A stretch of 64,000 bases of DNA, taken from Terfezia claveryi (taxonomy: Eukaryota; Ascomycota; Pezizomycetes; Pezizales; Pezizaceae). Positions 37,101 through 48,525 of the stretch are shown piece by piece (position 1 is the stretch's first letter; every line of letters begins with the position of its first letter). Position numbers and translations under genes: made by a program. The notes under the pieces were generated by a model, which made no database searches, was not told the origin of the DNA, and saw only the letters and a program-made list of their open reading frames with translations. The DNA is taken from contig WHUX01000015.1 of the NCBI GenBank assembly GCA_015179025.1, positions 496,001-560,000 of the forward strand. Direction: 5' to 3'.

Positions 37101-37528
37101 AATCAACAGAGACTTTTGGCGAACAATCGAAGCAACAGTAATTATCAATTTGGGACACTACTGATATGGTGGATCTGCCACTCTAAAGGTTAACTCATGT
37201 AGTTTTCATGGATTCACAAAGACAGAACCCATTGGGTTTCATTCCCAGGATGAGAGAGTGGTGAGTTTATTAGATCTCGGAAAACCTGATACACGTGTTG
37301 TCGGTTGTGGAAGGAACGTAACATTTGACATTGCCGCTGCCAGAGTTCCTACTCTTAAAGCGAGACCACGAAGACGTCGACTCTTGTGATAAGTTCAAGA
37401 AAGCATGCAATTACTGGCACGATATTAATTTAAGTATGCATTTAACAGGATCTGATGCTCGCAATATACCACCTCACTTACTTCCTTAGTTTCAACGCTG
37501 TGGGTATACATAGCCCTAAACATATAAT
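34192..37528. other. Gene-free, transposon-derived region
   Basis: The only recognisable coding trace is the copia integrase fragment at 35291-35464. A minus-strand open frame at 35704-35985 and those at 36496-37158 show no domain I know. T-runs lie at about 34479-34495 and 35578-35594. A TAGG run followed by a TACC palindrome occurs near 35084-35108. Confidence 0.45.
35291..35464 (+). mobile_element. Ty1/copia retrotransposon integrase fragment
   Basis: The plus-strand frame reads a piece of the copia integrase core: TSKPLERLHVDLIGPI, then RYLLVVTDDYSP. Two conserved aspartates (in HVDLIGP and VTDDYS) are visible. The frame is lost soon after, and no gag, reverse transcriptase or LTRs are seen nearby, so this is an old relic about 60 codons long. 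Confidence 0.75.
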
Positions 37529-38586
37529 TTACAGTTTACTCCTAACAGGATCCATCATCTCCTGTATCTTCGCAATAGTCTCCTCCGCCTCCCTTTCGAT
37601 CCTCTTTACCAACACCTCACAAGTGGGGATATCCTTAATCAACCCCATAACCGGCCCCGCACTCCACACACCATACTCCACATCCCCATTGAGATACACC
37701 TCCCTCCCTCTCTTCCCGCTAACTAAATGCGCAATCTCCTCAAACTTGCCTGTGGGACTCTCAGTCTCAATCCTCTTCGCCTCCATCGCAACTTTGTTCT
37801 TGAATAACCTAGATGTATTCCTCCACCGACGGAGCACTAGCGTTGTATCATCTTCTGTAGCATTGACGATTGCCTTCTTGACGTTCTCGTGGATAGGTGA
37901 TTCGACAGTACACATGAACCTAGTTCCCATATTCACTCCGCACGCCCCAAGGGCGAGTACACCAGCTAGACCCTGACCATCCGCGAATCCACCCGAAGCA
38001 ATAAAAGGGGTTTTTATGCTCTGGGCTGCTCGGCGGAGGAGAATAAAGTTTGGGATATCATGCTCCCCCACGTGGCCAGCGCACTCGAACCCATCGATAC
38101 TCAAAAAGTCCACGCCGAGCTTCTCGGCAGATAGGGCATGCCGGATGGTGGTGCATTTGTGGAGGATTATTATTCCGGCGGATTTGAGCTTCTTAATGAT
38201 AGGGCCTGGGGAGTTGCCAGCGGTCTCGACGATCTTGATGTTTTCGTCGATGACGACTTGTGCGTAGGCGTCGTAATTGGGAGTGACGAGGGCGGGAAGG
38301 AGGGTGATGTTTACACCGAAGGGCTTGGTGGTCATGGCTCGGCATCGGCGGATTTCTTTGCGGAGATCTTCCGGGGTAGGTTGGGTGAGGGCGGTGAGCT
38401 ACCAGAGAAATGTCAGCAATATGCTCTGGAAAGCGGAAGTTTCAGGGCAGAGAAACATACGATACCAAGTCCACCGGCATTGGAAACCGCAGAGGCGAGT
38501 TCAGCATAGCCAACCCATTGCATACCACCTTGGACGACGGGGATGGCGATCCCGAGAGCTTCTGTGAGAGCTGTCTTGAAGGGCAT
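37529..38586 (-). CDS. Nitronate monooxygenase (2-nitropropane dioxygenase family)
   Basis: This is an FMN-dependent TIM-barrel oxidase that detoxifies alkyl nitronates such as propionate 3-nitronate. Two exons, 38586-38461 and 38398-37529, give 331 residues, typical for the family. The N-terminus has the family opening (GIAIPVVQGGMQWVGYAELASAVSNAGGLG). The FMN and phosphate-binding segments are DGFECAGHVGEHDIP and IASGGFADGQGLAGVLALGACGVNMGTRFM. The intron of 62 nt interrupts after GGLGI in phase 0. There is no targeting peptide; it ends in SKL, a potential type-1 peroxisomal targeting signal, so a peroxisomal location is plausible. No functional link to its neighbours is visible. Confidence 0.93.
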
Positions 38587-40928
38587 TGATATCGTCCTGT
38601 CGGCCAGATGTGGAGTTTACTGTGCAGAAGCTCAAGTAGGGAAAGGGATGGGCGAAAAGTACAAGACGTAAACAGAGGTTGTATTTGCAAGAGTAATGTA
38701 CATAACAGACAGGCAGAATCCGAGACCGAATGAACAGTGGAAGAGGTTCGCCGTCGCACCAGGTTTTGGAACTGAGAATCCCGAGAATAGATCCCGTGTA
38801 CCTCGGCCACTTTTAGTTGCTTGTGATGGGTACCTAGCTTATCAGCCACATTACATGTACGATCTTATCAGATTCGAAAAAAACAACTGGGTCTCCTGAT
38901 GCCCACACCAACCAAAGGGAGCATCGTGCGATACATACAATGTACATACATACAACCTGCTGAAACCCTGCGAGAGTGAGAATTTTTTGCATCACACCCT
39001 CGATTGAATCAGGGCCTGCTGAAGTGCAATCTGGCTGCTGGTGCTGGGCTAGGCTTCGAGTTGCCTGTTTCTGGACACGATTACATGGCCATGGCAGAAG
39101 CGATGCAATATTCGTTGAGCTCCTCCTCACGTCACGACGATAGACATGTAAGTAGCTTTTCCGCGGGATACCTTTGTCTTCCTGGGCCAGGTCCTTGACA
39201 TTCCCGAGGAGACCATTCTGGGTCTATTGGATGAATGCAGGGGATGTGGACACCGTTCGGCGGGGAGGCGGAACATCGAGTGGAACATTACATTGAGGTG
39301 GAAACTAAAGCAAGTTTGGGGAGCCGTCATGGTGCGCGCTCAATACTAAGTATAAGTACAGTATGTGCGTGATAAGCCTCGCCTCGCGAGATACTGAAGC
39401 GGTCACACGCAGAAGGACACCTTGGATTGCATCTGGGGGCCTAGTAGTCTGGTTCAGCTTGAGAATGGGCACAGCACCGCCAAGTCGTCCGAAGTTGATC
39501 TGTATACTCTGTATGCCTTATGCCAGATGACACCATCACCATTGAGACATACGGTACCTACTGGTACTTGACCTAGTAGGTAGTTGGACATGGGCGTCTA
39601 AAAATTCGTTCACTCTGTGATTGCTTTTCTACTGGCAATATGTTCGGGATTCACGGAGACCCTGACGTCTTGAACCCCCTCTTGACCACTAAGCAGGTAG
39701 GTAAGCCTTAAGCAGACTAAGCCGGTCCTGTGGCCGACCCCTCCTCGGTCCCCGCTCTTGCGCCTGCCCTGCTTCAATTTCGCTCTCCTGGCCATTGCCA
39801 AAAGAACCTGCTAGGCTAAGGGGTTATATCAGATATATTATTATTATTGCGTACGTGCAGTGGATATGTGGATATGCCAGTGGCCCTACATAGATGGCCG
39901 TTTTCATATCATTTGCTGCTGGCACGTCGAAGGGCAGTAGCATACAGCGAGCGGCGTTGACGGCTCTGTTGGCCCTGGCGTGTTCCACTCAGACGGACGA
40001 GCCCGCCACGCCCTGGGGGCCACACAGCCGTACCCATATCTGTTCAAGGACACATGTCGTACCTTGTACCTGCTTCGTTTGCTCCCACAGCGCTGATCTG
40101 AGGCTTGAGGATCAGAAGGGATATCGCACAACATCCCGGGCTGCTTCTATTCCAATCCGCTGGCTAACTAGGCTGCATCAGCGACTGACATCGGCGGGCC
40201 TGTGCCCCAAGGCGGCTGTCACCCCATCAGTATTGTATACGAACGCCCAAGAGCCCAAGATACCGTACTACTACTACTACAGGAAACTACAGTATCCGGA
40301 ATCCAAAATCGTACATCGTACATTTTGCCTCGACTGTACCCGCAGTCTGCCGCGCTGTCCCTACAGCGTACAGCTAACCCGGCGTAGTCGTTCTGCTTTT
40401 AGCTGAATCTCCTCGCCACAGCTTGCCCGCTTGGGTTCCTAACCTTGACATATTCCCAACAGCACCACAACCCTCGACCGCCCCTCCATCCCCCCAACCA
40501 GCGCTAGATACCTACCCGGTTCCTCTCGCCCTTGCTGGCAGAAGGGTAAAAAAGAAAGATAAATTCACTGAATAATTGCGCGTGATCACCGAGCGTAGAA
40601 CACTTACATCACACCTTTTGGCCTCTACACCCTCAAGCTGCTCTAGCAATCTCGATACTTCAAGGGGCTGTACGGAACTTCGTCTCATTTGTCTCGACCT
40701 TCATCTCACCGTGCTTGGATCTCTCCCCTTACGGCCGTCAACGTAATTTTTCCGAAGAACATCCACTAGCACTGTCTCACCTCGGGGTGTTGGTTGTATT
40801 TTCTCCTCTCTCGTCAGGCACAAGAAGGCGGTAAAGCGTCAAAAACACCGACTCAAAAACCCCCGATTATCGTGGGTGACGAATCACACATCCGGAATCA
40901 CTAGAACGCTCACATACGGTTTTGGTTT
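38587..40928. other. Intergenic, probably promoters plus one doubtful small gene
   Basis: No established gene is found. A speculative two-exon frame lies at 39085-39349 (listed separately). GTACC/GGTAC-rich segments occur near 39550-39590. A partial dispersed motif (AGTCTGGTT) sits at 39447-39455. The last ~500 bases are pyrimidine-rich, as expected for the leader of the F-box gene at 40929. Confidence 0.4.
39085..39349 (+). CDS. Doubtful small two-exon protein (73 aa)
   Basis: An ATG at 39085 opens 21 codons to a perfect GTAAGT donor at 39148. A GGGCCAG acceptor at 39190 joins in frame to 53 codons, beginning VLDIPEETILGLLDECRGCG and ending before the TAA at 39347. The second part has protein-like composition, but I recognise no family. 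The implied intron is 43 nt, at the low end. It may be a chance structure. Confidence 0.22.
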
Positions 40929-43141
40929 ATGGCAGAGCAGAGAAGACGGTTAAGCTTTGGAGGACACAGAGCAGCAAGACAGGTAGAGATGGAGGATTCA
41001 GCCAGCGGGAGCAGTTCGAGTGCTACGCCGTCAAAACCGATAAATCTTCCAGGAGCTCAACGGAGGAACGCAGACAGTATAACACATTCACAACCTCGGC
41101 CTCTACCCACGCCGGGCCCTCGTTCCATTGTTTCGCCTATACAAAACCTCCTACCATCTGCACCAGCTAGCCCACCCACCCCCGCTCCGAGCCCGACTCC
41201 CCACAAGCAGCGGCTGCCTAGCTGGTCTACTGCAAATGATGGAGAAGATGCGTTCCTAAGAGAAGCTCGACCTCATTTCAGCAGGCTAGATTCTCAGGAA
41301 CGACAGCGATTCCTTGCGGAGATTTTGAATCTTTGTAATTCCCAACAACTTAGTTTTGTATTGAACTATGTTTCCCCACGACTGAAGAAGGACCCATTCA
41401 AATCATTACCGAACGAGCTTTGTCTGCGAGTACGGCTCTCCTCATAACTTTTGTTTCAATTAGGCTAATGCCGTATAATTAGGTGCTCTCCTTCATAGAT
41501 GATCCAAAAACGCTGGCTCGCGCCTCTCAGGTTTCGAAACACTGGCATGGATTACTCAGCGACGATCTTACCTGGAAGAAGCTCTGTGAGAAGCACAGTT
41601 ATCGGCGGCTCAGTGGAGCTGGGGTGCTGCCGGGGTCCATTTACCATCCTGACGTGTCCGGTTTACCCCACTCGCCGCAGGAGGCTGGATTTGCAGGAAG
41701 TTCAAATAAAAAGGGGTTCCAATCAGAGATCACTCCTCAAAATACGGTTACTCCACGACGAAGGCAATACCTTTCATATAAATCACATTTCAAACAAAGA
41801 TATATGGTTGAGACGGCGTGGAGGACTGGTGGCCAGGCCATTGCTAAGCACATCACTCCTGACCAGGGAGTTGTCACTTCACTACACCTCACCCCAAAGT
41901 ATATCGTCATAGCATTAGATAACGCCAGTATTCATGTTTTCAACGCTGATGGAATAATTCTGAGGACACTGCAAGGTCATATGATGGGTGTATGGGCGAT
42001 GGTACCATGGGGAGATACTCTAGTGAGCGGTGGATGTGACAGAGATGTTCGCGTTTGGGATATGTCGACTGGGGAGAATACTAAGGTTCTGAGGGGACAT
42101 ACATCCACCGTTAGGTGTCTCAAAATGAGTGATGAGAAGACTGCTATTTCCGGGTCTAGGGATACAACACTCAGAATATGGGATATTGAAAAAGGTATCT
42201 GCTTGAACGTACTAGTAGGACATACCGCTAGTGTCCGATGCCTAGAGATACATGGAGATTTGGTTGTCAGCGGTAGTTACGACACTACGGCAAAGGTTTG
42301 CAACCTGATGACTATTTGGGGGTTGTGGGCTAATAAGCAAACTTCATACAGGTTTGGAGCATATCGCAAGGCACATGTCTTCGCACATTATCTGGGCACT
42401 TTAGTCAGATATATGCGATTGCCTTCGATGGAAAACGAATTGCCACAGGCTCCCTAGATACATTTGTAAGGATCTGGGATCCGGAAACAGGGTAGATATT
42501 GATCAATGTAAAATTGTTTCATATTTGACCGGTACTAATTTCTGCTCTGTGCAGCGTCTGTCAGGGCATTTTACAAGGGCACACTTCCCTCGTCGGGCAA
42601 TTACAGATGCGTGGAAATACACTAGTCACTGGTGGTTCTGACGGTTCTGTCCGAGTCTGGAGTCTTGAGAAGATGCAATGCATTCACAGACTTGCCGCGC
42701 ATGATAATAGTGTTACATCGCTGCAATTCGACGACGCCAGAATCGTTAGTGGTGGCAGCGACGGGCGTGTTAAAGTCTGGGATCTACGCACAGGAATGTT
42801 AGTTCGCGAGTTATCAACACCGGCAGAAGCCGTTTGGAGAGTTGCGTTTGAAGATGAGAAGGCGGTCATTTTAGCTAGCCGAGCGGGCCGGACGATCATG
42901 GAGGTGTGTACAGTGACTGTTGCTCTTCCATTCCACTACGTTTTAGAAAGTAACATAGTCTAAATTCTGCCGGGGGAGTTGTTTCAATAATTAGGTATTT
43001 TCGTTTTCACCCCCACAAGACACATCGGCAGATACGTTTCATGGAGAAGGGGTGAGTTCGCCGGAAAGATCGTCGGGAATTTATGAAGATGGTGGTCATA
43101 TGCGTGAAGATGATGATGTGCCGTTCCCTATGAGGAGCTAG
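40929..43141 (+). CDS. Cdc4/FBXW7-like F-box and WD40 protein
   Basis: A substrate receptor of an SCF ubiquitin ligase. Five exons (40929-41429, 41483-42295, 42352-42491, 42555-42903, 42995-43141) give 649 residues, phases closed. Residues 1-105 are S/P-rich and disordered. A short helical dimerisation-like segment (FLAEILNLCNSQQLSFVLNY) precedes the F-box, DPFKSLPNELCLRVLSFIDD, with KHWHGLLSDDLTWKKLCEKH following. About seven WD repeats then form a propeller (for example LVSGGCDRDVRVWDMSTGE, AISGSRDTTLRIWD, IATGSLDTFVRIWDPETG). The domain order and the segment before the F-box fit the Cdc4/Pop1/FBXW7 class, which binds phosphodegrons of cell-cycle regulators. MetR-type (SconB) receptors are the main alternative. 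Confidence 0.88.
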
Positions 43142-43840
43142 TTGCTAGGAGGCGTGGGCGGACGACGTTGTGGGGCGGTGGAGTGGTGGCGTATACCTTT
43201 TATCTATTTTGGATTCCTCCATGTTGGCAGAGGCTGTGGGAGAAGTGAATTGAGAGGGTATATTGTAGCCGAGGAGATCCTGTTATAAGGCTTTCGAGTA
43301 GGAGAGAACAAGCAGCAGCAACTGTTTATCATCTATATATGGAAGGGTTTTAAATGTTTCTAGACTTTCATTTTTCGTGCATCATCATTCCTTTTTATTT
43401 CCATTTCACTGTATATCCTCCTCTCCATTTCTTTTGATGATATCCCTCTCTTTTCTTCCAAATTACTTCGTACATGATGGTTTGTGGCTTTGATATTTTT
43501 TTTTTTGTGTGTGTGTGCATACGTAAATGAATCGTTTAGGTCTATCGATTGTCTCTGGCTAGGCCTTGTTGTTTTAAGTAGTGGATGGTTCAGGGCTAGT
43601 CCACTGGAGTTGTGTCGGGGGACTGCCACGGCTTGCAAAGTGGGTCCTGCCGAGAAAGGAAAGTGGAGGGGGGCGTTTTAGCGGATGGACAATTGGCGTA
43701 TTTCAAGAGTTAGTTGCTTTGTTTTATTTAGTATTCTCGTTTATATTTTTCCTTGGTTTGTGTTTTGTTGTGATTTTGTGGTTTGTTTCCCCCCCCCCGG
43801 CGGCACCCCGTTGTTTTTATCTGGAGAGAGAGAGAGACAG

Positions 43841-43888
43841 TGAGTGAGTGAGTGAGTGAGTGAGTGAGTGAGTGAGTGAGTGAGTGAG
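43841..43888 (+). repeat. TGAG tetranucleotide microsatellite (12 units)
   Basis: Twelve perfect TGAG units, preceded by a GA dinucleotide run at 43824-43836. Confidence 0.95.
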
Positions 43889-44365
43889 GGAGGAAATGTA
43901 TGTGTATGTGTATGACAGGAAGCTATTATGGAGAGTGAGGCAGGGGGAAGGAGGGAAGGGAAGAAATTTAAATTGCATGCCTTGCTTTTTAATTAGTTTT
44001 ATTACAGCAGTTACTAGTTCATTGTTGTGTTGCTTCCATATTTCAAATGGCTTGGATTAGCTTACGCTTTTATCACATTCCTCTTGTTGTGGTCTTATGT
44101 ACATATGCGTCCCCACCACCCATACCTACCATACTGATTTTAAATAAAAAACCTTTCACACTTCCATAACGTATCTATGGAAAGGGAGATGAAAACCTAG
44201 GTCTTGGCTTGCTTGAATGTTGATCGAGAAGGGCCTGGGGGTTTTCCTTATCTAAAAAAGGAGAAAAAAAAAATGGTGAGGAGGGGGGGGGGGTTTACCC
44301 TGAACAAAGTCCACTGTAAACTAACTATCAATATTACATATGTTATAGTAGGTTAAGTACCTATA

Positions 44366-45599
44366 CTATATATATGTTCTGGGCCGCTCGCGGGCATCGG
44401 CCGCCCGCGGGCAGCATATGCCTCCCGCGGGCGGCATACCCACTGTGCCGGCCGCGGGCAATTAATATAATTCCTCAATTTGGTAAATCTCAATCGAACA
44501 AAACATTCTGCGAACTCAAAAAACACCCTAAGAAGTTATTTTGACTGCCCTATCCACATCATATACCCTTCCTGTTGATTAGTGGGAGACGGCAGACATT
44601 GAATTCTGGAAAAATTACCTCAAGCCCTTCAGATGGTGAAGTACATGCTGGCAATGTTAACAACTCATCACTGCATCTCTGATGATGAAGGAATAGGGAA
44701 GAGGATACTGAGTTTACTGCTGCCCTAAAAATCCGCAACCCTATCCAATGGGTATTTGGAAATTAGTTTCTTATCCACGGGGGTTCTTATTGACGAGGCC
44801 TTATTGCTGGGGCTATATCGACCATCTTATGCTGAATATTCATATGCTATGTGGAATTCAGTGAAATTTGGAGCAATCATAATTATAATACTTTTGTCTA
44901 CATCTTGTTGCAAGATTGATTTTTATACTAGAAAAATCCAGGCTATTCCTCACCTATAAAATCCAAGTCAGGTGCAAAGTGGTACTCTCTTAATAACAGG
45001 TACTGTTTTATATGCAGATTGATAAGCTACTCCAAGTTCTTGATTTTAAACCAAAATGAAGCAGGTTCTACCTAGAATTATACAACAAGTAGATGGTTAT
45101 CTTACAGCGTTGTGGGAGATCAAATGGCACAATGCTACAACAAACCTCTTACTTTTGCAGTTTGATATTGCTAAACCCGATAACCTTTACCCAACTGCTG
45201 ACCTTACAGGCTTAGAGTTTGATATTTAGATACTCTACATAACTGCTCGGTAAACCACAGTTCACCAGGCATCTATAACTACCGGTGTTGCTAAAACTTC
45301 TACTCTAATTGTTGTCGCCGATACTTTAAGAATAATCTGAAATGCTTAATCTATTAACATACGAAAGTATCAACAGATCATGACTATATTGCTCTAGCTG
45401 AACCAAATTGGAATATTAGAGGGGGGTCTAATCGACTGGGAAATCAATGAATCTTTTGCAGTCGCTGGGAAATTATCAATTCTTTTTTTTTTTAGTAAAT
45501 CAGTACTTTATCAATACACCAAATTGAGTAATTATTTAAAGTGCCCGCGGCCGGCACAGTGGGTATGCCGCCCGCGAGCGGCCCAGAACATATATATAG
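44366..45599. mobile_element. Decayed DNA transposon with GC-rich terminal inverted repeats
   Basis: CTATATATATGTTCTGGGCC... at the left end matches the reverse complement of the right end, continuing through CGCTCGCGGGC, then GGCATACCCACTGTGCCGGC and CGCGGGC. The left terminus has an extra ~37 bp containing two more CCCGCGGGC palindromes. Inside, the sequence is AT-rich and broken by stops; I could not assign a transposase family. TATATATA at both edges may be target duplication or repeat end. A class II element, now non-autonomous, is the simplest reading. Confidence 0.7.
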
Positions 45600-45762
45600 A
45601 GGAAGAGTAATTATAAACCTGTAAAAAAAAAAATACTATAGAGCATTTGAATAGATAGTCCTAACTACTAGGTTGATTTGAGAGTTTTTTTTTTTTTTTA
45701 ATTTATATTTTTTGGAGAGGAAGTACAGTACCTTCAAATCCAATAAAACAAAAGCCAGAAAG

Positions 45763-45794
<32 letters not shown>

Positions 45795-46770
45795 TGTTAC
45801 TTAGTTACCCTCAACTCAAACACAAAAAAGGAATAGAAGGGTTAATAACAATAACCAAATAATCATATATTATAGAGTTTAAAGCCACCTTTGATAGTAC
45901 AAGGTTTCATGTATTTATATATTTATGTATAGTATATAGGAATCTATGAAGAGTAATTATATAAAATGTAAACTATTGTAGAAGAAAGATAAGCATACAT
46001 ACATACATTGTAACCTACACCTAACGGAAAAGAGGAAGGCCGGGGGGGGGGCTTGCTAATTATGGAACCTGAACCCCCTCCCCCCCCCCCACACACCCGG
46101 GTTACGAGAAACCTCTATCTCAAGTATTATTGTATTGATTTAAGTTTAGTTTAGTTTTTTTTTCTTTTTCTTTTTCTTTTTTGAACTATAGTATTTGGGT
46201 ATCCTAGGTAGTAGTTATCTTGGCACCTTCCCCCTTGAATTTATCTCTTGGATTACACTCGTTATTTCGGACACCAAAAAGGTGTGTGGTGGTGAGAGAG
46301 TTAGATTTTTTTTTTTTTTTTTTTTTTTTTTGGAACTGCTCATGGTCATGGTCATAGATACCCTCTACTACAACTACTACTACTACTACTACTACTTATC
46401 TTACACGACTTTGGGCTTTACTTACCCAAATCCCAGAATACACCCCACACAGCCATCAGCCATCAACTAATCCGCATTAGCCTTAAAGCCCCCCATAAGC
46501 TCACTTCACGCCCGCCCAATCCAATCATCCATAATATCACTACTCAAACAAAGTAAAACCCAAATTCTAAACAAAGATACTGTACCAATGCACACGTGGA
46601 AACAAAAACAAAAAAAATGATGTACAAGCCCCATACATATGCATTCACCTGACCACAACCGACAACAAATCTCACAGCCACAGCTATAGCTATAGCCATG
46701 GTTCAAATTTATACACTCCTCTCCATTCCCTCTCCCTCCCCCCTCGGCACACCCACCAACCTCACGAACC

Positions 46771-48525
46771 CTACTCCCCTCCTGCCGTCATCGCAAAACT
46801 CATTCCCAGCACCCCCATCCCCACAAATGCACAAACCATAGGCAACCTTTGACTATGATAAATGGCCACCGCCTGCCCATATAGCTGTAGAGCAACATTA
46901 CACATAATTCCCGCCGTAACTGCAAACAGCACTCCATACACAACATTCCTACTCCCCACATCCTCATTCCCATCTCTATCTCTCGTACTCCGAAACCATA
47001 GATACGCGCATAAAGCGCCGGCGGGTTGGGACAGCCCGCCAAGTAAGCATGCCCAGGACATGGCGAGGACGCGAGACTTTGAGGCGAGAAAGAGGGGAAG
47101 GGAGATGATGAAGCCTTCGGAGATATTGTGGATGGAGAGGGCGAGGAAGACGGCGAAGCCGAGGCGAGGGTTGGCGTGGTTAGTGGCGAAAGTTATGAAG
47201 CCCTGTAGTTACGCATAGGGTTGTTAGTCTAGGGTGGATGATATACTTATATATGTATGTGTGAGTGTGAGTGCGTTTACCTCTGGTATTTTGTGCAATG
47301 CAATTGCTAGACTGGTCTGTAGCCCAATACTCAGATACTCGTTTTTAGGGACATGATGATGGCCTGCATGAGTGGGACCCTGATGTCCATCCCCTACATT
47401 CACCATTCCACCAAACGAATGAGGGTGTCTATCATGACTATGCATCGAGCTCTCCAACCCCCTGTCATGCCCCAACGCCCTCTCCACATCCTGCTGCTCA
47501 ACCACCACCTCCCGCGACTGGATTAGGTGCCTGTGGTCAGCTATTGAACCAGCAGCAGTTATCGAACCGCTATGGGATGCCTTTGCGGCCTTAATATGCC
47601 CCAAACACATCCTATCACATGGTGGCGCCTCCGTATAGCCATAACATTTCCCATCCCCTGTCGCCACACACATTCCTTTTCCAGTGACTAGACTTGCTAC
47701 GGATCCAGATAACCGGAGTTTCAATGATGGCGTGCGAGGTGTAGTTGGTGGATGCTGATGTTGATGTTGGTGTTGTAATAACGGGGTAGCTTCGTTCAGT
47801 AGAGGCTGTGCATGTGCATTCCCGTCGGTTTGTTGGGCTATTATGACGTGAGGTTCAAGTAGGTGCTCGTTGATATCGTGGTAGTGCTCGTGTGGCCCAT
47901 GTTCATCAATATCGTCATTATCGATATCACTTGCGAACCCTTCATCTTGGTGGTGAGCCTCATGCTCGCTCTTCTTAGTCCCATGCTCGCAGTGGACAAT
48001 ACTACTGGGTAAACAGCGGTGTAGGATCTCGGAGACGAAAGACAACCCGATAACGCCGACCATGAAGAACCCAATGGACATAAATTTGGCGACTTGTGGT
48101 GATTTCCCGCTATTGATGAGGTAGAGACTTGCTTCGGGGAGGATTCCATAGAGAGCACTAAATATCTATCCATGTGGAAGAGAATCAGCATATGCTCGCT
48201 CAATCAGATGGGCCGGTGTCGGCGAGGGCGCTTCAACGTACCATCACACCGAAACTCAAGCTCAGCGACGCAGACAAAAATGGCGAATTCTCCCGTATAC
48301 TGAAGTGTCTCCATCTGGGGATATGTTTCGTCAATAGATCCACACAGATTATTGATGAACCCAGCACTAGAAGTTTCATCCCGTCAGCTCAGTCAGTCCG
48401 CAACAAATAACAATTCCGAGTTGGTACTCACCACAAGCCACCCCACTAACCAAGCTCAATATCCACCCTCTCACATCATTCGACTGCGCTGCCCAAAACG
48501 CCTCGTTTGCTGATACCGATGCCAT
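46771..48525 (-). CDS. ZIP-family zinc transporter, Zrt3-like
   Basis: A membrane transporter moving zinc into the cytosol, in yeast Zrt3 from the vacuole. The exons are 48525 to about 48428, 48365-48242, 48165-47281 and 47202-46771, about 512 residues. Membrane segments flank a long His-rich loop (HEAHHQDE, HEHYHD, HQHQHQHPP, HAGHHH) typical of ZIP proteins. The family signature is split by the last intron: IALHKIPE|GFITFATNH and then ALSIHNISEGFIISLP. The first junction is unresolved. The best donor (GTGAGT after 48432) puts exon 2 out of frame; a weaker GTACCA donor four bases on restores it. An error or a non-standard splice is possible. The rest of the frame is solid. Confidence 0.88.

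Larger units (their letters stand above)
43142..46770. other. AT-rich intergenic region with repeats and a TIR element
   Basis: No functional gene is seen over 3.6 kb. It contains a TGAG microsatellite, the inverted-repeat element at 44366-45599, a 31-base A-run (45763-45793), a T-run of about 23 (46309-46331) and a TAC trinucleotide repeat near 46369-46396. Repeated ATACATAC tracts lie near 45995-46010. Confidence 0.55.

Noticed and set aside
46862..47218. Plus-strand 118-codon frame
   Set aside because: It is antisense to the last exon of the ZIP transporter.
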